From Ilex aquifolium (Eukaryota > Streptophyta > Magnoliopsida > Aquifoliales > Aquifoliaceae), in assembly GCA_951799425.1 (NCBI GenBank), contig OX637393.1:26492744-26556743 (forward strand): 64,000 nucleotides of DNA, written 5' to 3'. The translations under genes and the position numbers were made by a program. Below are positions 22,665-34,070 of the stretch, piece by piece. Position 1 is the first letter of the stretch, and each line of letters starts with the position of its first letter. The notes beneath the pieces were generated by a model that made no database searches, was not told the DNA's origin, and saw only the letters and a program-made list of their open reading frames with translations.

Positions 22665-25156
22665 GATGTCGAGTGGAGGTGAGGGAGGAGCAAAAAGGGC
22701 GCCTGACAAGGCAGTGTTGGGCACCAAGATCCAGGCGCCATGGTTGGGTACTAGCAAGGGCGCGGTTGGCAAGGCATTAGCGGTCTAAGGCGAGCCTTTA
22801 GGAGGCGGGCGAGTCGGTAAGGCGTCGACAAGGCATGTAGGGGTGAGTAAGGAGGCAGCCAAGAAGGCGTTAGGGAGGCACGCTCGGGCGAGGGCGCGGT
22901 GGGCAAGGAGTAGTGGGGAAGGTGGCGCAGATGGGTTGCGTGGCGTAGGCGTGCCCGAGCGAGGACACCGTGGTGGGCGACATGTAGCAGGCATTGGGCG
23001 CAGGCAAGCTGGGTGCTGTGGGTGCCAAAGAGTTAGGTGGAAGGCAACAGGGCACTAGGTTGTGGGCGCTGAGGCGGCGGGGTGCAACACCGAGGCGACA
23101 CGGCATGAGGGGCGCACTGTGGTAGCAAGCACGTGCGCTGGGCATGGCTGGCAAGGTGCAGGCAGTTGGCGAGGCGACGGGCTTTGGAGGTGATTATGGC
23201 AAAAACGATGTTACCCGGCGTCCACAACGATGCAAGCATCGTTGTAAAGTAGCTGTTGATGATGATGGTTCTAAGGTGAGAACTATTTCTAGTACCTCAA
23301 TATTGACGCTGAAATTGCTAGGATTATCTCTACTTTTTGTATTCCCCTTACTGTATTGTGTTGTTGGCCTGAGATGGGCGAGCCGACTTTCGATGACTCT
23401 TCTAGGGATATTTCCATCTATGAAGGGGTGCTAGAGGCAGGTTTCAGATTTCTAATACCTATACTTGTGTGCCATGTCCTAGCGTAATTGTCTCTCGTGC
23501 CGGCGCGACTAGCTCCAAATGGTTGGAGAATGTTGTTAGCATTTCTTTCACTGTGGTGACGGGTGCAAGGTGTTGGCGTCTCTCCTACTTGTGAAGAATT
23601 TTTTGCCGCCTATATGTTACAGGAGAACCCCACTCCCAATCGAGGTTGGTATCATTTTTCTCCAAGGGCGAGAAAACGAATTACTAGACTACGCTCCAAC
23701 TATCATAGTTATAGGACTCAATTTTTATTCGTAGGAGGAGATTGGGCTACTAAGAAGGATCGTGTTCTCGTTCCAGTGAGATGGGGTCTACTCACGAGGA
23801 TAGATATGAATCTCCCCTTCCTTATGTTTATTCATTGATGTGTCTTTTACATCTTCACCATGCATTTAGCTCTTTTTCAGGTTTGCCAGAGTTGTCAGCA
23901 GATCAGGAGATGAGGCTTCAGGCTGTGAGGGCCCACCCTGGTAAGGATTATATGGTTCTCATGGTTGGAGAGGGTCAGGCTGGAGGTTTCACTCCAAGAG
24001 GTGCTTCCACTCCATTTTCTTCTTCACAGGCTTATGGTTCTTCATTCAAGAAGAGAGGTATGTTATTTTTATGGTGAATACGATGATATTTTCAATTTCT
24101 AAAAATACCTCCCTTTATTCAGGCTCCATAGTAAATAGATCAAGGGTGGAGGCTCTTTACTCCACTAGGGTTGCGCAGGCTACTCCTCCACCCAAGAGGG
24201 TAAGGTTCAATGATGCCCCGACATTTTTCCCGGACGCTACTCCTCCACCTGTTCCAATTATCCAAGCACCTCCCTTGACTACTCTACCAGTTAGGTCGTC
24301 TTCAGAGGCAGGGACTCCTTCTTTCATATAGAATGGAATACCACCTGCTTCTCTAGCGTCCAATAGTGATCCAGTGTTAATGCTTTAGGACGTAAATATC
24401 GCTAAGGATCAACTCTTGAGGTTCATATCGCCCTTAGAGATTAGAGAAGTCAACTATCAAGGTACCTAGGGTATTATTGATACCATAATGGAGGGCTTAA
24501 CCAGGGTAATCGTCTGTACTTCTTTTCTACTGAATTGTATTCCTCATATCCTCTGATGACATTGACCTTTTCCTATTTTTGTATGCTTTTAGTTGTCCTC
24601 AGACGTTACGTGTCTTTTTGTGAGGGCCAACCAGCATGAGCAAGTATCGAGGACTTTGATGAGGGAGAGACAGACACCACGGGCTGTTGAGGAGAAGTTG
24701 TGGGTGACTCGCGAGAGAGCTACACCTCTTAAGGCTGAGCTTTTGGTGACTCACAAGAGAGCGGTGAAGCTAGAGGTTGAGACTGAGGCTGCTTGAGCAA
24801 GAGTAGAGGCAGACTTACAGTCAGCTCATGAAAGGACTACCAGAGCTGAGGTAGCGTTACAGGTAGCTCATGAGAAGGCTACCAGAGCTAAGGCTCACTC
24901 CCAAGAGATGGTGAGGAGGAAGGAGGCTACAGAGAAGGTTGTCTATGACTTGTAGGATAACGCAGTAGACGCTTTTATTGATGGTTACAAGGAGTTTAGG
25001 GGGAAAGCTTCAACGGATTTTCCCAGCATAGACTTTTCGGCATTTGTCACATATGAGGAGTCAGGTGCAGATGGTGAGGATTCTGATGAGAGTGGGTTAG
25101 GGAGCAACAAGGAGGATGATAGCAGTGAGGGTAACCAGTGTACTGAGGATGCTTGA
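22665..25156 (+). pseudogene. Antisense ORF of Tat element (gypsy-type transposon protein, coiled coil), decayed
   Basis: First comes a GC-rich, Gly/Ala/Arg-rich low-complexity start (22665-23140). A segment at about 23404-23838 reads EGVLEAGFRFLIPILVCHVL...LAPNGWRMLLAF...GVSPTCEEFFAAYML...GWYHFSPRARKRI. This resembles the Pfam family 'putative gypsy type transposon' (PF04195). Plausible introns follow: acceptor CTTTTTCAG (about 23880), donor AGAG|GTATGT (about 24057), acceptor TTATTCAG (about 24122), donor CAGG|GTAATC (about 24505), acceptor CTTTTAG (about 24593). The 3' part (24593-25156) is a heptad-like coiled coil (RERQTPRAVEEKLWVTRERA...AHERTTRAEVALQVAHEKAT), then an acidic tail (EDSDESGLGSNKEDDSSEG) and a TGA. 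In-frame stops at about 23490 and 23550, near 24796 and near 24955 show decay. Confidence 0.6.
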
Positions 25157-25384
25157 TAGATTTTGCCTTTATGCTTCCTCATTTTTTTTAGGTAGCGTCT
25201 CTGACTTCTATAGGATTTTTCAAACTTTTTGTGAAATAAAAAACAAGGCAATATTTTTGATAAATCTGCAAAATTTTATTTGATAACCATTTGTAATAGA
25301 CAGTACAATCTTGCTGACCTAAAAATTCAAATTTGGCTTACCCAAACAAACTATTATTGCTTTATTTTCTACCCTTGCCCTATT

Positions 25385-26250
25385 TCGTACTACTGGCAGT
25401 ACCTCTTCAGATGTTCATCATTCCATGGATGAGGCAAGACTTTTCCATCAGAATTCTGGATTCTGTAAGTGCCTGGACTCACAATCACTGTCACAGTGTA
25501 GAGTCCTTTCCAGTTTGGTCCTAGCTTCCCTCTCGTGAGTCCTTAGTGGCCAATATTATACGGCGTTTGTATTCTGCATTCTTAACCGTGGCCATCTCTC
25601 TCCCCTCCTCTATCAAGTTGAGGTTGACGCGAATGCCTTTTTTATTGGTGTTCAGGTTATGGTGTTGGACCCTCATTGAGCATATCCCAATTTCGACAGG
25701 TATGACAACCTCTGTTCCAAAGGCGAGGGAGAAAGGAATCTTACTAGTGGGGCTCTTGGGCGTCGTGTGATATGCCCACAACACTCCTGGGAGTTCATCT
25801 ACCTATAGTCCTTTGGCGCTCTCCAACCTAGCCTTCAGATTTCGCAGTATGGACTATATGTTTGCCTTGGGGTGGCTTGGTCTGAAGTGTGGCTATCTAA
25901 TTTGGAGGTTAGTGCAAAACTTATTGAAGAGCTTGTTGTTAAATTGCTTGACGTTGTCACTCACTATGGCTTGGGGCACTCCAAAATGGCACACAATGTT
26001 CTTCTAGATGAAGTCATTTACCTTCTTGTCTGTTATTTTAGCAAAGGGCTAAGTTTTCGCCCACTTAGTGAAATAGTCAATACTACCACGACAAATTTTC
26101 ACTGGCCGCGGCTCATGATACCCTATTTGGAGAATGACCAAAGACTGATAATGGTGGTCAATTCCTCTGGTGGCTGTCTCAGCACAGTGGCAAAACGTTG
26201 GCACTTATTGAATTTTCTCACAAATTCGTGGGCATCCTTGATCATTTAGG
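25385..26250 (-). pseudogene. Tat-type gypsy integrase C-terminal remnant
   Basis: Minus-strand peptide phrases: IKDAHEFVRKFNKCQRFA (zinc-knuckle side, near 26245), LWAYHTTPKSPTSKIPFSLA and FGTEVVIPVEIG (25780-25680), LNLIEEGREMATVKNAEYKR, then GPNWKGPYTV and PHPWNDEHLKRYC near 25420-25500. This order matches the integrase end of Tat/Ogre-like elements. Numerous stops and frame changes. It stops just before the plus-strand antisense ORF. Confidence 0.8.
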
Positions 26251-27305
26251 TCAGTAGTAGTTTTGTCTGACTGCCTTAATAAATCTAGAATCATGTGAAT
26301 GAATTTTCATTATTTTTCATTGTCGAAACTAACAATTTGAGTTAATTGAAAAAATGTGCAAATTTCGAGAGAGTAATTTGTTGAAATTCAAACAAGGGGT
26401 TAGATTACAACTTGATCCTAACTTTAAAGGGACATTTCTTTTTTATTTTTTTTATGTTCCTCCCTTATCGCCTGTGACACCAAGACAAAGAGAATAGAGA
26501 ATAGAGAATAGAGAATAGAGAACGGAGGAAAAGAGATGAATTGTTCTAAGGTGGACTTATTTTTTAGTTTATAAATTCAACGAAATTCGTGTGTAAAATT
26601 GATAATGTAAAAAAATTAAGCAATATTATATGGACTTAAAATGTGGACTTAATCGATTACTGTCATTGATTTCACTTTGTGTGTCTCAATATTTATTAAG
26701 ACTCAATACCTATTCAATAGTTATGATTGATGAAGTCCACATTTTAAGTTTAAATAACATTTCTCAAAAAAATTGTGCGAGGGTTGGCTAACAGTGTAGT
26801 GGAAAACAACTAAAGCGGTCTAATTATAATGAGCAATGTTATAGAGACCTAATGATGTGACTTCAATATAACTATTGAATTAATTATAAATTTAAATGTT
26901 AGATGGAACCTAATACTAATCTAATAATTATATATCATTAAGTATTAAGATTGTGTCCTCAAATTAGTTCCAAATAAAATTTTTTAATTATAATTTTCTT
27001 AGAAATAAATTAGACATGGATGAATGCATGTCCGGAAAAGGAAATTGATGACACGTACATTTAGTGGTGCATGAGTTGTTGTCAACTACCCATTTGTCCT
27101 TTCTCACTCTTTTTCAAAATCTTGCTTCGTGTGGGATGTCAGACGGATTTACTACACTCCCACCGCCATTAAACGGTGGCCCACCCCGAAATTAAATAAA
27201 GTTATAAGCTCCATCTATGGTATTAAAAAGTTAGGGGTTCTTTTGTAAATTTCACTATTTAGGATTGAATTGATTTTGTAAAATCAATTTAAATCCATTC
27301 AATTG
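26251..27305. other. Intergenic, AT-rich, with a short (GAGAATA)n repeat
   Basis: Five imperfect AGAATAG units at 26489-26521. The rest is AT-rich spacer with no recognised gene. Confidence 0.5.
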
Positions 27306-28298
27306 TATTTTTTTGGGAAAATTTCAACCACACGCCTTCTAGTTTATCATATCTTCAAGGACACCCAATCTAGTTTCTAAATCTTCAGTGACACCCTTTC
27401 TAGTTTATATTTAAACATTACTAACACCCCTACCATTAAACTATCATTTCCAACAAAAAAAAAATAATCTAAAATACCAAAAATGCCCCTACATAAACCT
27501 CAAGTAATTTTTTTACATAAAATTTTATTAAAATTTGAGCCGATTAAAATTTATTTTTCTACATATTAAAATTTGAATCAATTAAAATTCGACTGAAGTT
27601 GAATAAATTTTATTTTTTTTAACTTATTAAAATTCGAGCCTATTAAAATTTATTTTTTACATATTAAAATTTGAGTCGATTTGAACTCTACCCGAATTGT
27701 TAGCGCCGATTAAAATTCGCTTTCGAGTCGATCAAAATTTATATTTTTTTACTTATTAAAATTCGTATCAATTAAAATTCGATTTATTAAAATTGAAGTC
27801 AATTAAAATTTATATTTTTTATGTATTAAAATTTGGGCTGATTAAAATTCAATACGAGTTGATTAAAATTTGATTTGAGTCGATTAAAAATAATTTTTAA
27901 TTGGCTCAAATAGAATTTTAATTAGCCCAAATTTAATACGTAAAAAATATAATTTTTTTTTGGCTCAAATTTTAATATGTAAAAAAATAAATTTTAATTA
28001 GCTTGAATCGAATTTTAATTCACTCGAATTTTAATACGTAAAAAAAAATTAGAAAATAGAGGGGGTCTCATTGAATATATGTTTATCTAGAGGGGGTCTC
28101 ATTGAAGATATACTTATCTAGAGGGGGTGTGAATGAAGTTTGTCCTCAAATATATCATGGATAATTTAGTAAAATTGCATTATAATTAATATTTTTAATC
28201 TGACAGGGGGTGTCACTGAAGATTTAGAAACTAGAGGAGGTGTCCTTGAAGATATGGTAAACTAGAGGGGGTGTGGTTGAAATTTTCCCTATTTTTTT
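27306..28298. mobile_element. Mutator-type MITE/foldback element, 975 bp, with 9-bp TSD
   Basis: The element runs 27315-28289 and begins GGGAAAATTTCAACCACAC. Its far end is the reverse complement (GTGTGGTTGAAATTTTCCC), and about 90 bp of inverted repeat can be followed at each end. TATTTTTTT flanks both sides (27306-27314, 28290-28298), the 9-bp length typical of Mutator elements, though low in complexity. The interior is AT-rich with many GATTAAAATT(T/C)GA(G/T)TC words. Additional TIR-like copies lie inside the right half (TCTAGAGGGGGTCTCATTGAA at about 28060-28140). No transposase. Confidence 0.8.
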
Positions 28299-29800
28299 GG
28301 ATAAATTTTGATAGAAGTATGATATATCTTTACATTATCCCATGTTTGACAACGGTTCAATTGAAATAGAAGAAACATGTAGGCCTCCTCTTATGATACT
28401 AAATCAATGTCACTTTTTGACAATATTACCCTTCGTCAACCAAACCGTTTGATTGGATACAAAAAATAATTCCAATCTCAATTTACACACTTATAAGATT
28501 CCACCCTCGATGGGTTTCAATAACCACATCTATATGGAGTTATTTTGTAATAATTATTGTAGGCTCGAATTTACATACCTGTCAAAAAAGTTTGTCAATT
28601 ATAAATATTATGGGCCCCCGAATTTATTTTACCTAATCTCATGTAGATATCCCTTCCAATTTGGCGAATCAAACAGCCCATTAGGGTTCAATTATAATAT
28701 AAAAAAATAATACTTGGCACCATAAACTTTTTTATCTAACAAAAAAGTGACACATAAAATTTTATTATTTTATTTATTTTATCATCAATAGCTACAAATG
28801 TATCAAATTAATATTTTAGCATAGTACCCAATATTTTTGAAAATACCATACCCCAAAAAAAAAATTATATCGTATTACTTATTATTTTTTTAGTTATGTA
28901 TACAATTTTTAGGGTAAAACTTATTAATTTTTTGGTACATTTATTTTTTGGATAATACTTATGAACTTTTTAGGATGAAATTTATTAACTGTTGAGATTT
29001 TTTTTACTTTTTTAGTACAAAGATCGGTACAGTGTTTCTCCATCAATAATAGTCTGACATCCGCTTGTAAAGTTGTCATACTTTATTTCAATCTTATCTA
29101 AGCATTGATAAAATTTAGTCCAAATATAAGATGACATGACAGTCAAAAGTCAATCTAACCACAGTTTCTCCAAAAGAAATCAAAGAGACATTTTGTGTGG
29201 AGGAAACCATATAACCAGAACATTAAACCATATTTATGGAAAAATAATTTATTTTGCCTAAAATGAGTGTTTGTGGTTGATTTTTAAATATTGTTAATCT
29301 GGTGGAAGATGAAGGTGGGGTAAGTGATGTGGTGGTGAGCATTGTTGTGGTGTGATGAAGGAGAAGGGAGAGAAGAAAGGTCACTGTCGTAACGTGGTTT
29401 GCAATTTGTGAGATGGGATAAGTTGGTTGGACACGAGTTTGAAAAAGATAAAAAAACTATTGACTAAATTTGGGAATATATTTAATTTACTAAATAGGGT
29501 TGATTAAATTTAGTATCGAATTTAGTTTTTCATTTTTCAGTTCAAGTCAAGTGGAGATTAAAATTGAACTTTCCCCAAGCCAACATTGGCCAAATTTTAA
29601 CTACAATTAAGGTCACAGTGTCATTTTCTAAATGTGAGATGGTCGATGTGTCATTCTACCAAATCTTAGGGCTCCTTAAGATTTTTACCCAATGCCAAAT
29701 AATCGTCTAGCACTACATTTATTCTATCAATGAATAAAATAACATAATCCGAAAATAAATAAATAAATAAATAAAACAACTGTCCCAAGGCTTGGAAAAA
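28299..29800. other. Intergenic, AT-rich, upstream of LRX
   Basis: Poly-A/T runs and an (AAAT)n run near 29755-29780. I recognise no gene. Confidence 0.45.
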
Positions 29801-29821
29801 ATAAATAAACTAAAAAAAGTT

Positions 29822-29828
29822 TATAAAA
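29822..29828 (+). promoter_or_regulatory. Candidate TATA box of LRX
   Basis: TATAAAA lies about 220 bp before the LRX start codon. It is followed by pyrimidine patches (CTCTCTCTCTC near 29950 and 30015-30045) of the kind seen in plant 5' UTRs. Confidence 0.45.
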
Positions 29829-30046
29829 CAGAGAATTGTAGGCATGAAGGTGGGCAATGGGCTCTCATTCATATATGTAGAGACATAAGCATTATTAGTA
29901 GCTGGAAACCAACTAGTCCTTTCTTCAGTACATTTGAATGTGCTCATCTTTCTCTCTCTCTCTCCTTTTATTACTTTTGAATGTGATCATCCTTCTTCCC
30001 ATTCATTCTATCTGTTTCTCTCTCTAGATCTTTCTGTCTCTCTTCA

Positions 30047-32047
30047 ATGCCTCCTCCTCGCGTCCGTCTCTTGTTGCTCACCACCGTACTCTTCTTCGTC
30101 TTCCAGATTTGTTCAGCGCAGGACAGTGACAATGATAATCAGAAGAGTCTTCAGTTTGATAACCCAAGTCTCCGGCAAGCCTACATTGCATTACAAGCAT
30201 GGAAATCCGCCATTTTTTCCGACCCATTGAACTTCACTGTGAACTGGGTCGGCCCCAACGTCTGCTCCTACGTCGGAGTCTTCTGTGCTCCGTCACTCAC
30301 CAACGCCTCCCTGAAGGTGGTCGCCGGCATTGACCTCAACCATGCCGACATCGCCGGTTACCTCCCAACGGAGCTTGGATTCCTCACCGATCTTGCACTC
30401 TTCCACCTCAACTCCAACCGCTTCTGCGGCAGTGTTCCGGCGACATTCAGTCGCCTGAAACTCCTCCACGAGCTCGACCTAAGCAACAATCGCTTCGTCG
30501 GTGGGTTCCCGGAGGTGGTTCTATCTCTTCCTTCTCTCAAATACCTTGACCTCCGTTTCAACGAGTTTGAGGGAGCAGTCCCTTCCAGGCTTTTCGACAA
30601 ACACCTTGACGCCATCTTTCTGAACGATAACTGGTTCCGATTTGGCGTTCCGGAGAATCTCGGAAACTCGCCGGTGTCCGTTCTGGTCTTCGCTAACAAC
30701 AATCTCGGCGGCTGTATTCCGGCAAGCATCGGAAAAATGGGCAAAACCCTAAACGAGATCATTCTCATGAACGACAATCTCACCGGTTGTCTTCCCTCTG
30801 AAATCGGAATGCTCAAGAAGCTCACGGTGTTCGACGTAAGTTTCAACCACCTCCAAGGCCCGTTGCCGTCCACCGTCGGTGACATGAGGAGCCTCGAGCA
30901 ACTAGATGTAGCGCACAACCGCTTCACCGGAGATATCCCTGCAGGTGTCTGCCAGCTGCCGAGGCTGCAGAACTTCACCTATTCCTTTAACTACTTCACC
31001 GGAGAACCACCTGCATGTGCCGCGTTCTCGGCCGGCGGAAGGGCGGTTTCAGATGGTCGGAAGAATTGCATTCCCGGAAAGACAGATCAACGGTCTTCTC
31101 GGGAATGCTCTTCCGAAGTTTCCCGTCCGATTGATTGCAACAAGTTGAAATGCGGCGGGGGAATTAGTCCTTTTCCTGGTGGAGCACCGCCATTTGTTTC
31201 GCCGGCACCGCCACGAGCGAAGTCAAGGACAAAGAGAAGGCCTCGTTTTCCAAGTCCACCAACACCAAGGGCAGCTCACGGACCGAGGCCATTTATCAAG
31301 CAATCACCTCCTCCACCTTCATCAAAGTCATCACCTTCTACTAGAGCACACCCACCACCACCACCACCAACTCTATCACCCATTTCAGCTACATCGCCAC
31401 CACCTCCATCCAAGTATCATGCACCACTATTCCCACCGCAGAACTCCCCCATAATGCCACCACCACCTCCAACAAAACACCATTCTTCACCTCCGCCACC
31501 TACTTATGAAGTGTCACCAAAGACACATTTTGCACCACCACCTCCACCACCAGTTAACTACGTGCCATCAGACCCTAAGACATCGCCTCCGCCACCTGTT
31601 GAGAGCTCACCACCTACTTACCAAGATCCAACACCGTCACCACCGTCTTATCATAGTTACAACCCACCACCACCTCCACCAACAAAACACCATTCTTCAC
31701 CTCCGCCACCTACTTATGAAGTATCACCAAAGACACATTTTGCACCACCACCTCCACCACCAGTTAACTACGTGCCATCAGACCCTAAGACATCGCCTCC
31801 GCCACCTGTTGAGAGCTCACCACCTACTTACCAAGATCCAACACCGTCACCACCGTCTTATCATAGTTACACCCCACCACCACCTCCACCAACTCAAACT
31901 CCACCTCCACCAACTCAAACTCCGCCACCACCCACTATGTACTCGTTTTCATCACCGCCACCGCCACCATTTGATGGCACACCTCTTCCGCCTATTACAG
32001 GTGTTTCATATGCATCTCCTCCTCCCCCTCCCATTCCCTACTATTGA
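30047..32047 (+). CDS. LRX: Leucine-rich repeat extensin-like protein (LRX3/4/5 type)
   Basis: This is a secreted cell-wall protein of 666 residues in one exon, which is usual for LRX genes. Residues 1-24 are a signal peptide (MPPPRVRLLLLTTVLFFVFQ..). A cysteine-pair cap follows (NWVGPNVCSYVGVFC, 66-80). About ten leucine-rich repeats cover roughly 90-325 (for example LHELDLSNNRFVGGFP, LPSLKYLDLRFNEFEGAVP, LTVFDVSFNHLQGPLP). A cysteine-rich hinge contains SRPIDCNKLKCGGG (359-372). The extensin-like domain (about 375-666) is rich in SPPPP and PPPPP with Tyr, His and Lys. Family knowledge: the LRR part binds RALF peptides and the extensin part anchors in the wall, linking wall state to growth through FERONIA-type receptors. 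The start at 30047 is the only ATG that gives a signal peptide. The gene is intact. An in-frame 210-bp duplication lies in the extensin domain. Confidence 0.95.
   Translation: MPPPRVRLLLLTTVLFFVFQICSAQDSDNDNQKSLQFDNPSLRQAYIALQAWKSAIFSDPLNFTVNWVGPNVCSYVGVFCAPSLTNASLKVVAGIDLNHADIAGYLPTELGFLTDLALFHLNSNRFCGSVPATFSRLKLLHELDLSNNRFVGGFPEVVLSLPSLKYLDLRFNEFEGAVPSRLFDKHLDAIFLNDNWFRFGVPENLGNSPVSVLVFANNNLGGCIPASIGKMGKTLNEIILMNDNLTGCLPSEIGMLKKLTVFDVSFNHLQGPLPSTVGDMRSLEQLDVAHNRFTGDIPAGVCQLPRLQNFTYSFNYFTGEPPACAAFSAGGRAVSDGRKNCIPGKTDQRSSRECSSEVSRPIDCNKLKCGGGISPFPGGAPPFVSPAPPRAKSRTKRRPRFPSPPTPRAAHGPRPFIKQSPPPPSSKSSPSTRAHPPPPPPTLSPISATSPPPPSKYHAPLFPPQNSPIMPPPPPTKHHSSPPPPTYEVSPKTHFAPPPPPPVNYVPSDPKTSPPPPVESSPPTYQDPTPSPPSYHSYNPPPPPPTKHHSSPPPPTYEVSPKTHFAPPPPPPVNYVPSDPKTSPPPPVESSPPTYQDPTPSPPSYHSYTPPPPPPTQTPPPPTQTPPPPTMYSFSSPPPPPFDGTPLPPITGVSYASPPPPPIPYY
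31456..31875 (+). repeat. Direct in-frame 210-bp duplication in the LRX extensin domain
   Basis: Two 70-codon units (31456-31665 and 31666-31875) each run from PPPPPPTKHHSS to PSPPSYHSY. They differ by eye only at one silent G/A (GTG/GTA, about 31512/31722) and the last unit residue (Asn/Thr). Confidence 0.92.
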
Positions 32048-33540
32048 TGTTAGTAAATTGTATGTTTTTTCCACTCCCTTGGTTTTGCTATCACATTTCC
32101 ATACTGTGCAAAGAAAATCAAAAAAAAAAAACAAAGAAAGTTGAAAATTCATTTGCTGCTATTTAGAAGATGGCAAGAACGGCGTGGTAGTAATCGGTTC
32201 CATAATTTGCATTCTCCCGATGCTCTGCCTTGTATGTTGTTGACTCTGAGGGGGTATTACTTGAGAAATTATATATTGAGCTTCAGTTTTGGGGTTTGTT
32301 TTTTCACCTTTGTGCGAGAATTGTCTGTAGAATTGCGATTTAATTAGGGTAAATTATTATGATGTTTTTGCGTTATTGTGTTCAAAAGACAATTAACAAT
32401 GTTACATGAATTTAAAACTAGAAATGATGAATTGGTGCACGCAAGCAGGTGTGGAGAGTTATAAATACTTACGTTACATGTTTTACCGGACTTACGTTAC
32501 ATGTTAGAGTCAATGTTTCTACTTTCTAGAATAATTTTTGGTTCATCTAATGGTACAAAGTGGTCTTGAATTTAAAATTCACCATCTCCAGATTTGCACG
32601 TATTTGATACACACGTGTTAAAATATACAAGTACTTGTGTGCATTCTCTCTAATAGTTTTAGAGTAATGTTATTTTGGTATAAATATTTGACTTGACTTA
32701 ATTTATTATGATTTTTGAATTGACTATAGACCATATCAAACATTGAAATTTATTCTTCATGCAATGGATTCAACAAAATCACATCATCAAAAAATTAGAT
32801 CAAATTTTTAGGACTTCAGGTTCTTCGGTGCTAACCTGAATTAGGGAATTCAGTTTCAACCTAAATTCTAGTGTTAACTTGTTTAACTAAAGAATCAAAT
32901 TCAACCTTAACTAGAACTAAATTTGAATTTTAGACGCTAGAATAAAATCTAATTTTAACTCAAATTATACAGCTTGAGTTTAAAATTTTAAATATGGGCG
33001 GTACTTAAAATTGAATGATTGAAGTGAACTCGGACGGATTGTTTTATAACTTGAGGTGTTTAAATCGAGAATCAAATTCAGCACAACCCCCAATTAAAAT
33101 TCGAATTTTGGCCCAAATTGTATATCGGAGAATGAAATCAAAATTCGATTTGGATTTCAACTAAGTCTGAGTTTAGTCCTTGTTAAAAATTTAAGTATAA
33201 ACTTTTTTTTTGTTTTTTTTTATCAGAAGTATAAGATCAAGATGGACTCGAACTGTCCTTTTTTGGAAAAAAAATACTATCTTCCTTTTCTTTTGCCACT
33301 TTATTGTGCTACTATTGTGGATAATTCCAATTAATAACTGGCGAAAGATGAAGACCTGTTCCCTGACATCCTCACCCACCAAGGAGATTGAAGGCGTTGT
33401 CCACCACAAACAATTAAGGCCGGTTGGAGGTAACTTAAAGTTTCCATAAAATTAAGGTTTGTTCGGTTCGGGTATTATGTGAAATGAGATTGGAGGTGTG
33501 ATTTTAATTTAAGCTAAAATTATTGAAAACTATAATTTTT
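32048..33540. other. LRX 3' UTR and intergenic sequence
   Basis: The first ~300 bp probably contain the LRX 3' UTR; I cannot fix the poly(A) site. The remainder is AT-rich, with words such as AAATTC.AATTT and TCAAATTCAACC recurring at 32850-33170. No gene recognised. Confidence 0.45.
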
Positions 33541-34004
33541 TTATAGGATAAATTATATTCACACCCCCTGACATTTCTAAAATTACATGGGGACCCCTTG
33601 TCGGCGTCAATAAATGATCGGCGTTAACATAAATGGTAAATGACTATGTTAACCTTTTAATTTAATTTAAAATAAAAACATAATAAATAAAATATATTAC
33701 AACAAATTAAATTAATAAGTCAAAAAAAAAAAAAAAAATCCCTCTCTTGCTCTAGCATCTCATTCATCCCTTACCCCGCCGCCACCACTCCTCTCCTCTC
33801 CTCTCTCTCTCTCTTTACCAACCTGCAACTCTTTCGCCTCCCTTCTCTCTCAGATCCCCCACGCCCCCAAGCTCCTCTTCTCTCTCTCTCACATATCCCC
33901 TTGGCCCCCGACCTTCCCTGCAACAAACCTCAACCCTCCCAACCTCACAACCCAACTGCTACCCAACCCTCCCAACCCAGCTGCCACCACCACTCCCAAC
34001 CCCT

Positions 34005-34005
34005 T

Positions 34006-34060
<55 letters not shown>

Positions 34061-34070
34061 GAGACACAGA
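34005..34070. repeat. Composite microsatellite (TCTCTG)n(CT)n(CA)n
   Basis: Three TCTCTG units, then about nine CT and about nine CA units, ending AGAGACACAG. Confidence 0.9.

Larger units (their letters stand above)
21804..26250 (-). mobile_element. Tat-type gypsy element, 3' part only, with antisense ORF
   Basis: Read on the minus strand: the end of a gypsy integrase (26250 to about 25385), then a long region carrying a gene on the opposite strand (25156 to 22665), then LTR-like sequence (about 22640 to 21810). In the Tat lineage (Grande, Retand and relatives) an additional ORF in antisense orientation between pol and the 3' LTR is a known feature, and the layout here fits that. The 5' half of the element is missing. 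Confidence 0.65.

Noticed and set aside
29934..30230. ORF overlapping the LRX start in another frame
   Set aside because: Low-complexity Ser/Leu/Phe from the C/T-rich leader; at most an upstream ORF, with no independent support.
30358..30978. 206-codon minus-strand ORF inside LRX
   Set aside because: It is the antisense shadow of the LRR coding sequence; it has no recognisable domain and the plus frame is clearly the real gene.
31506..32144. 212-codon His-rich plus-strand ORF
   Set aside because: Off-frame reading of the proline codons (CCACC repeats) of the LRX extensin domain; the same applies to 31179-31454.
33561..33600. Possible MITE end (CACACCCCCTGACATTTC)
   Set aside because: Similar in style to the 27.3-kb element's ends, but no partner end or TSD was found.
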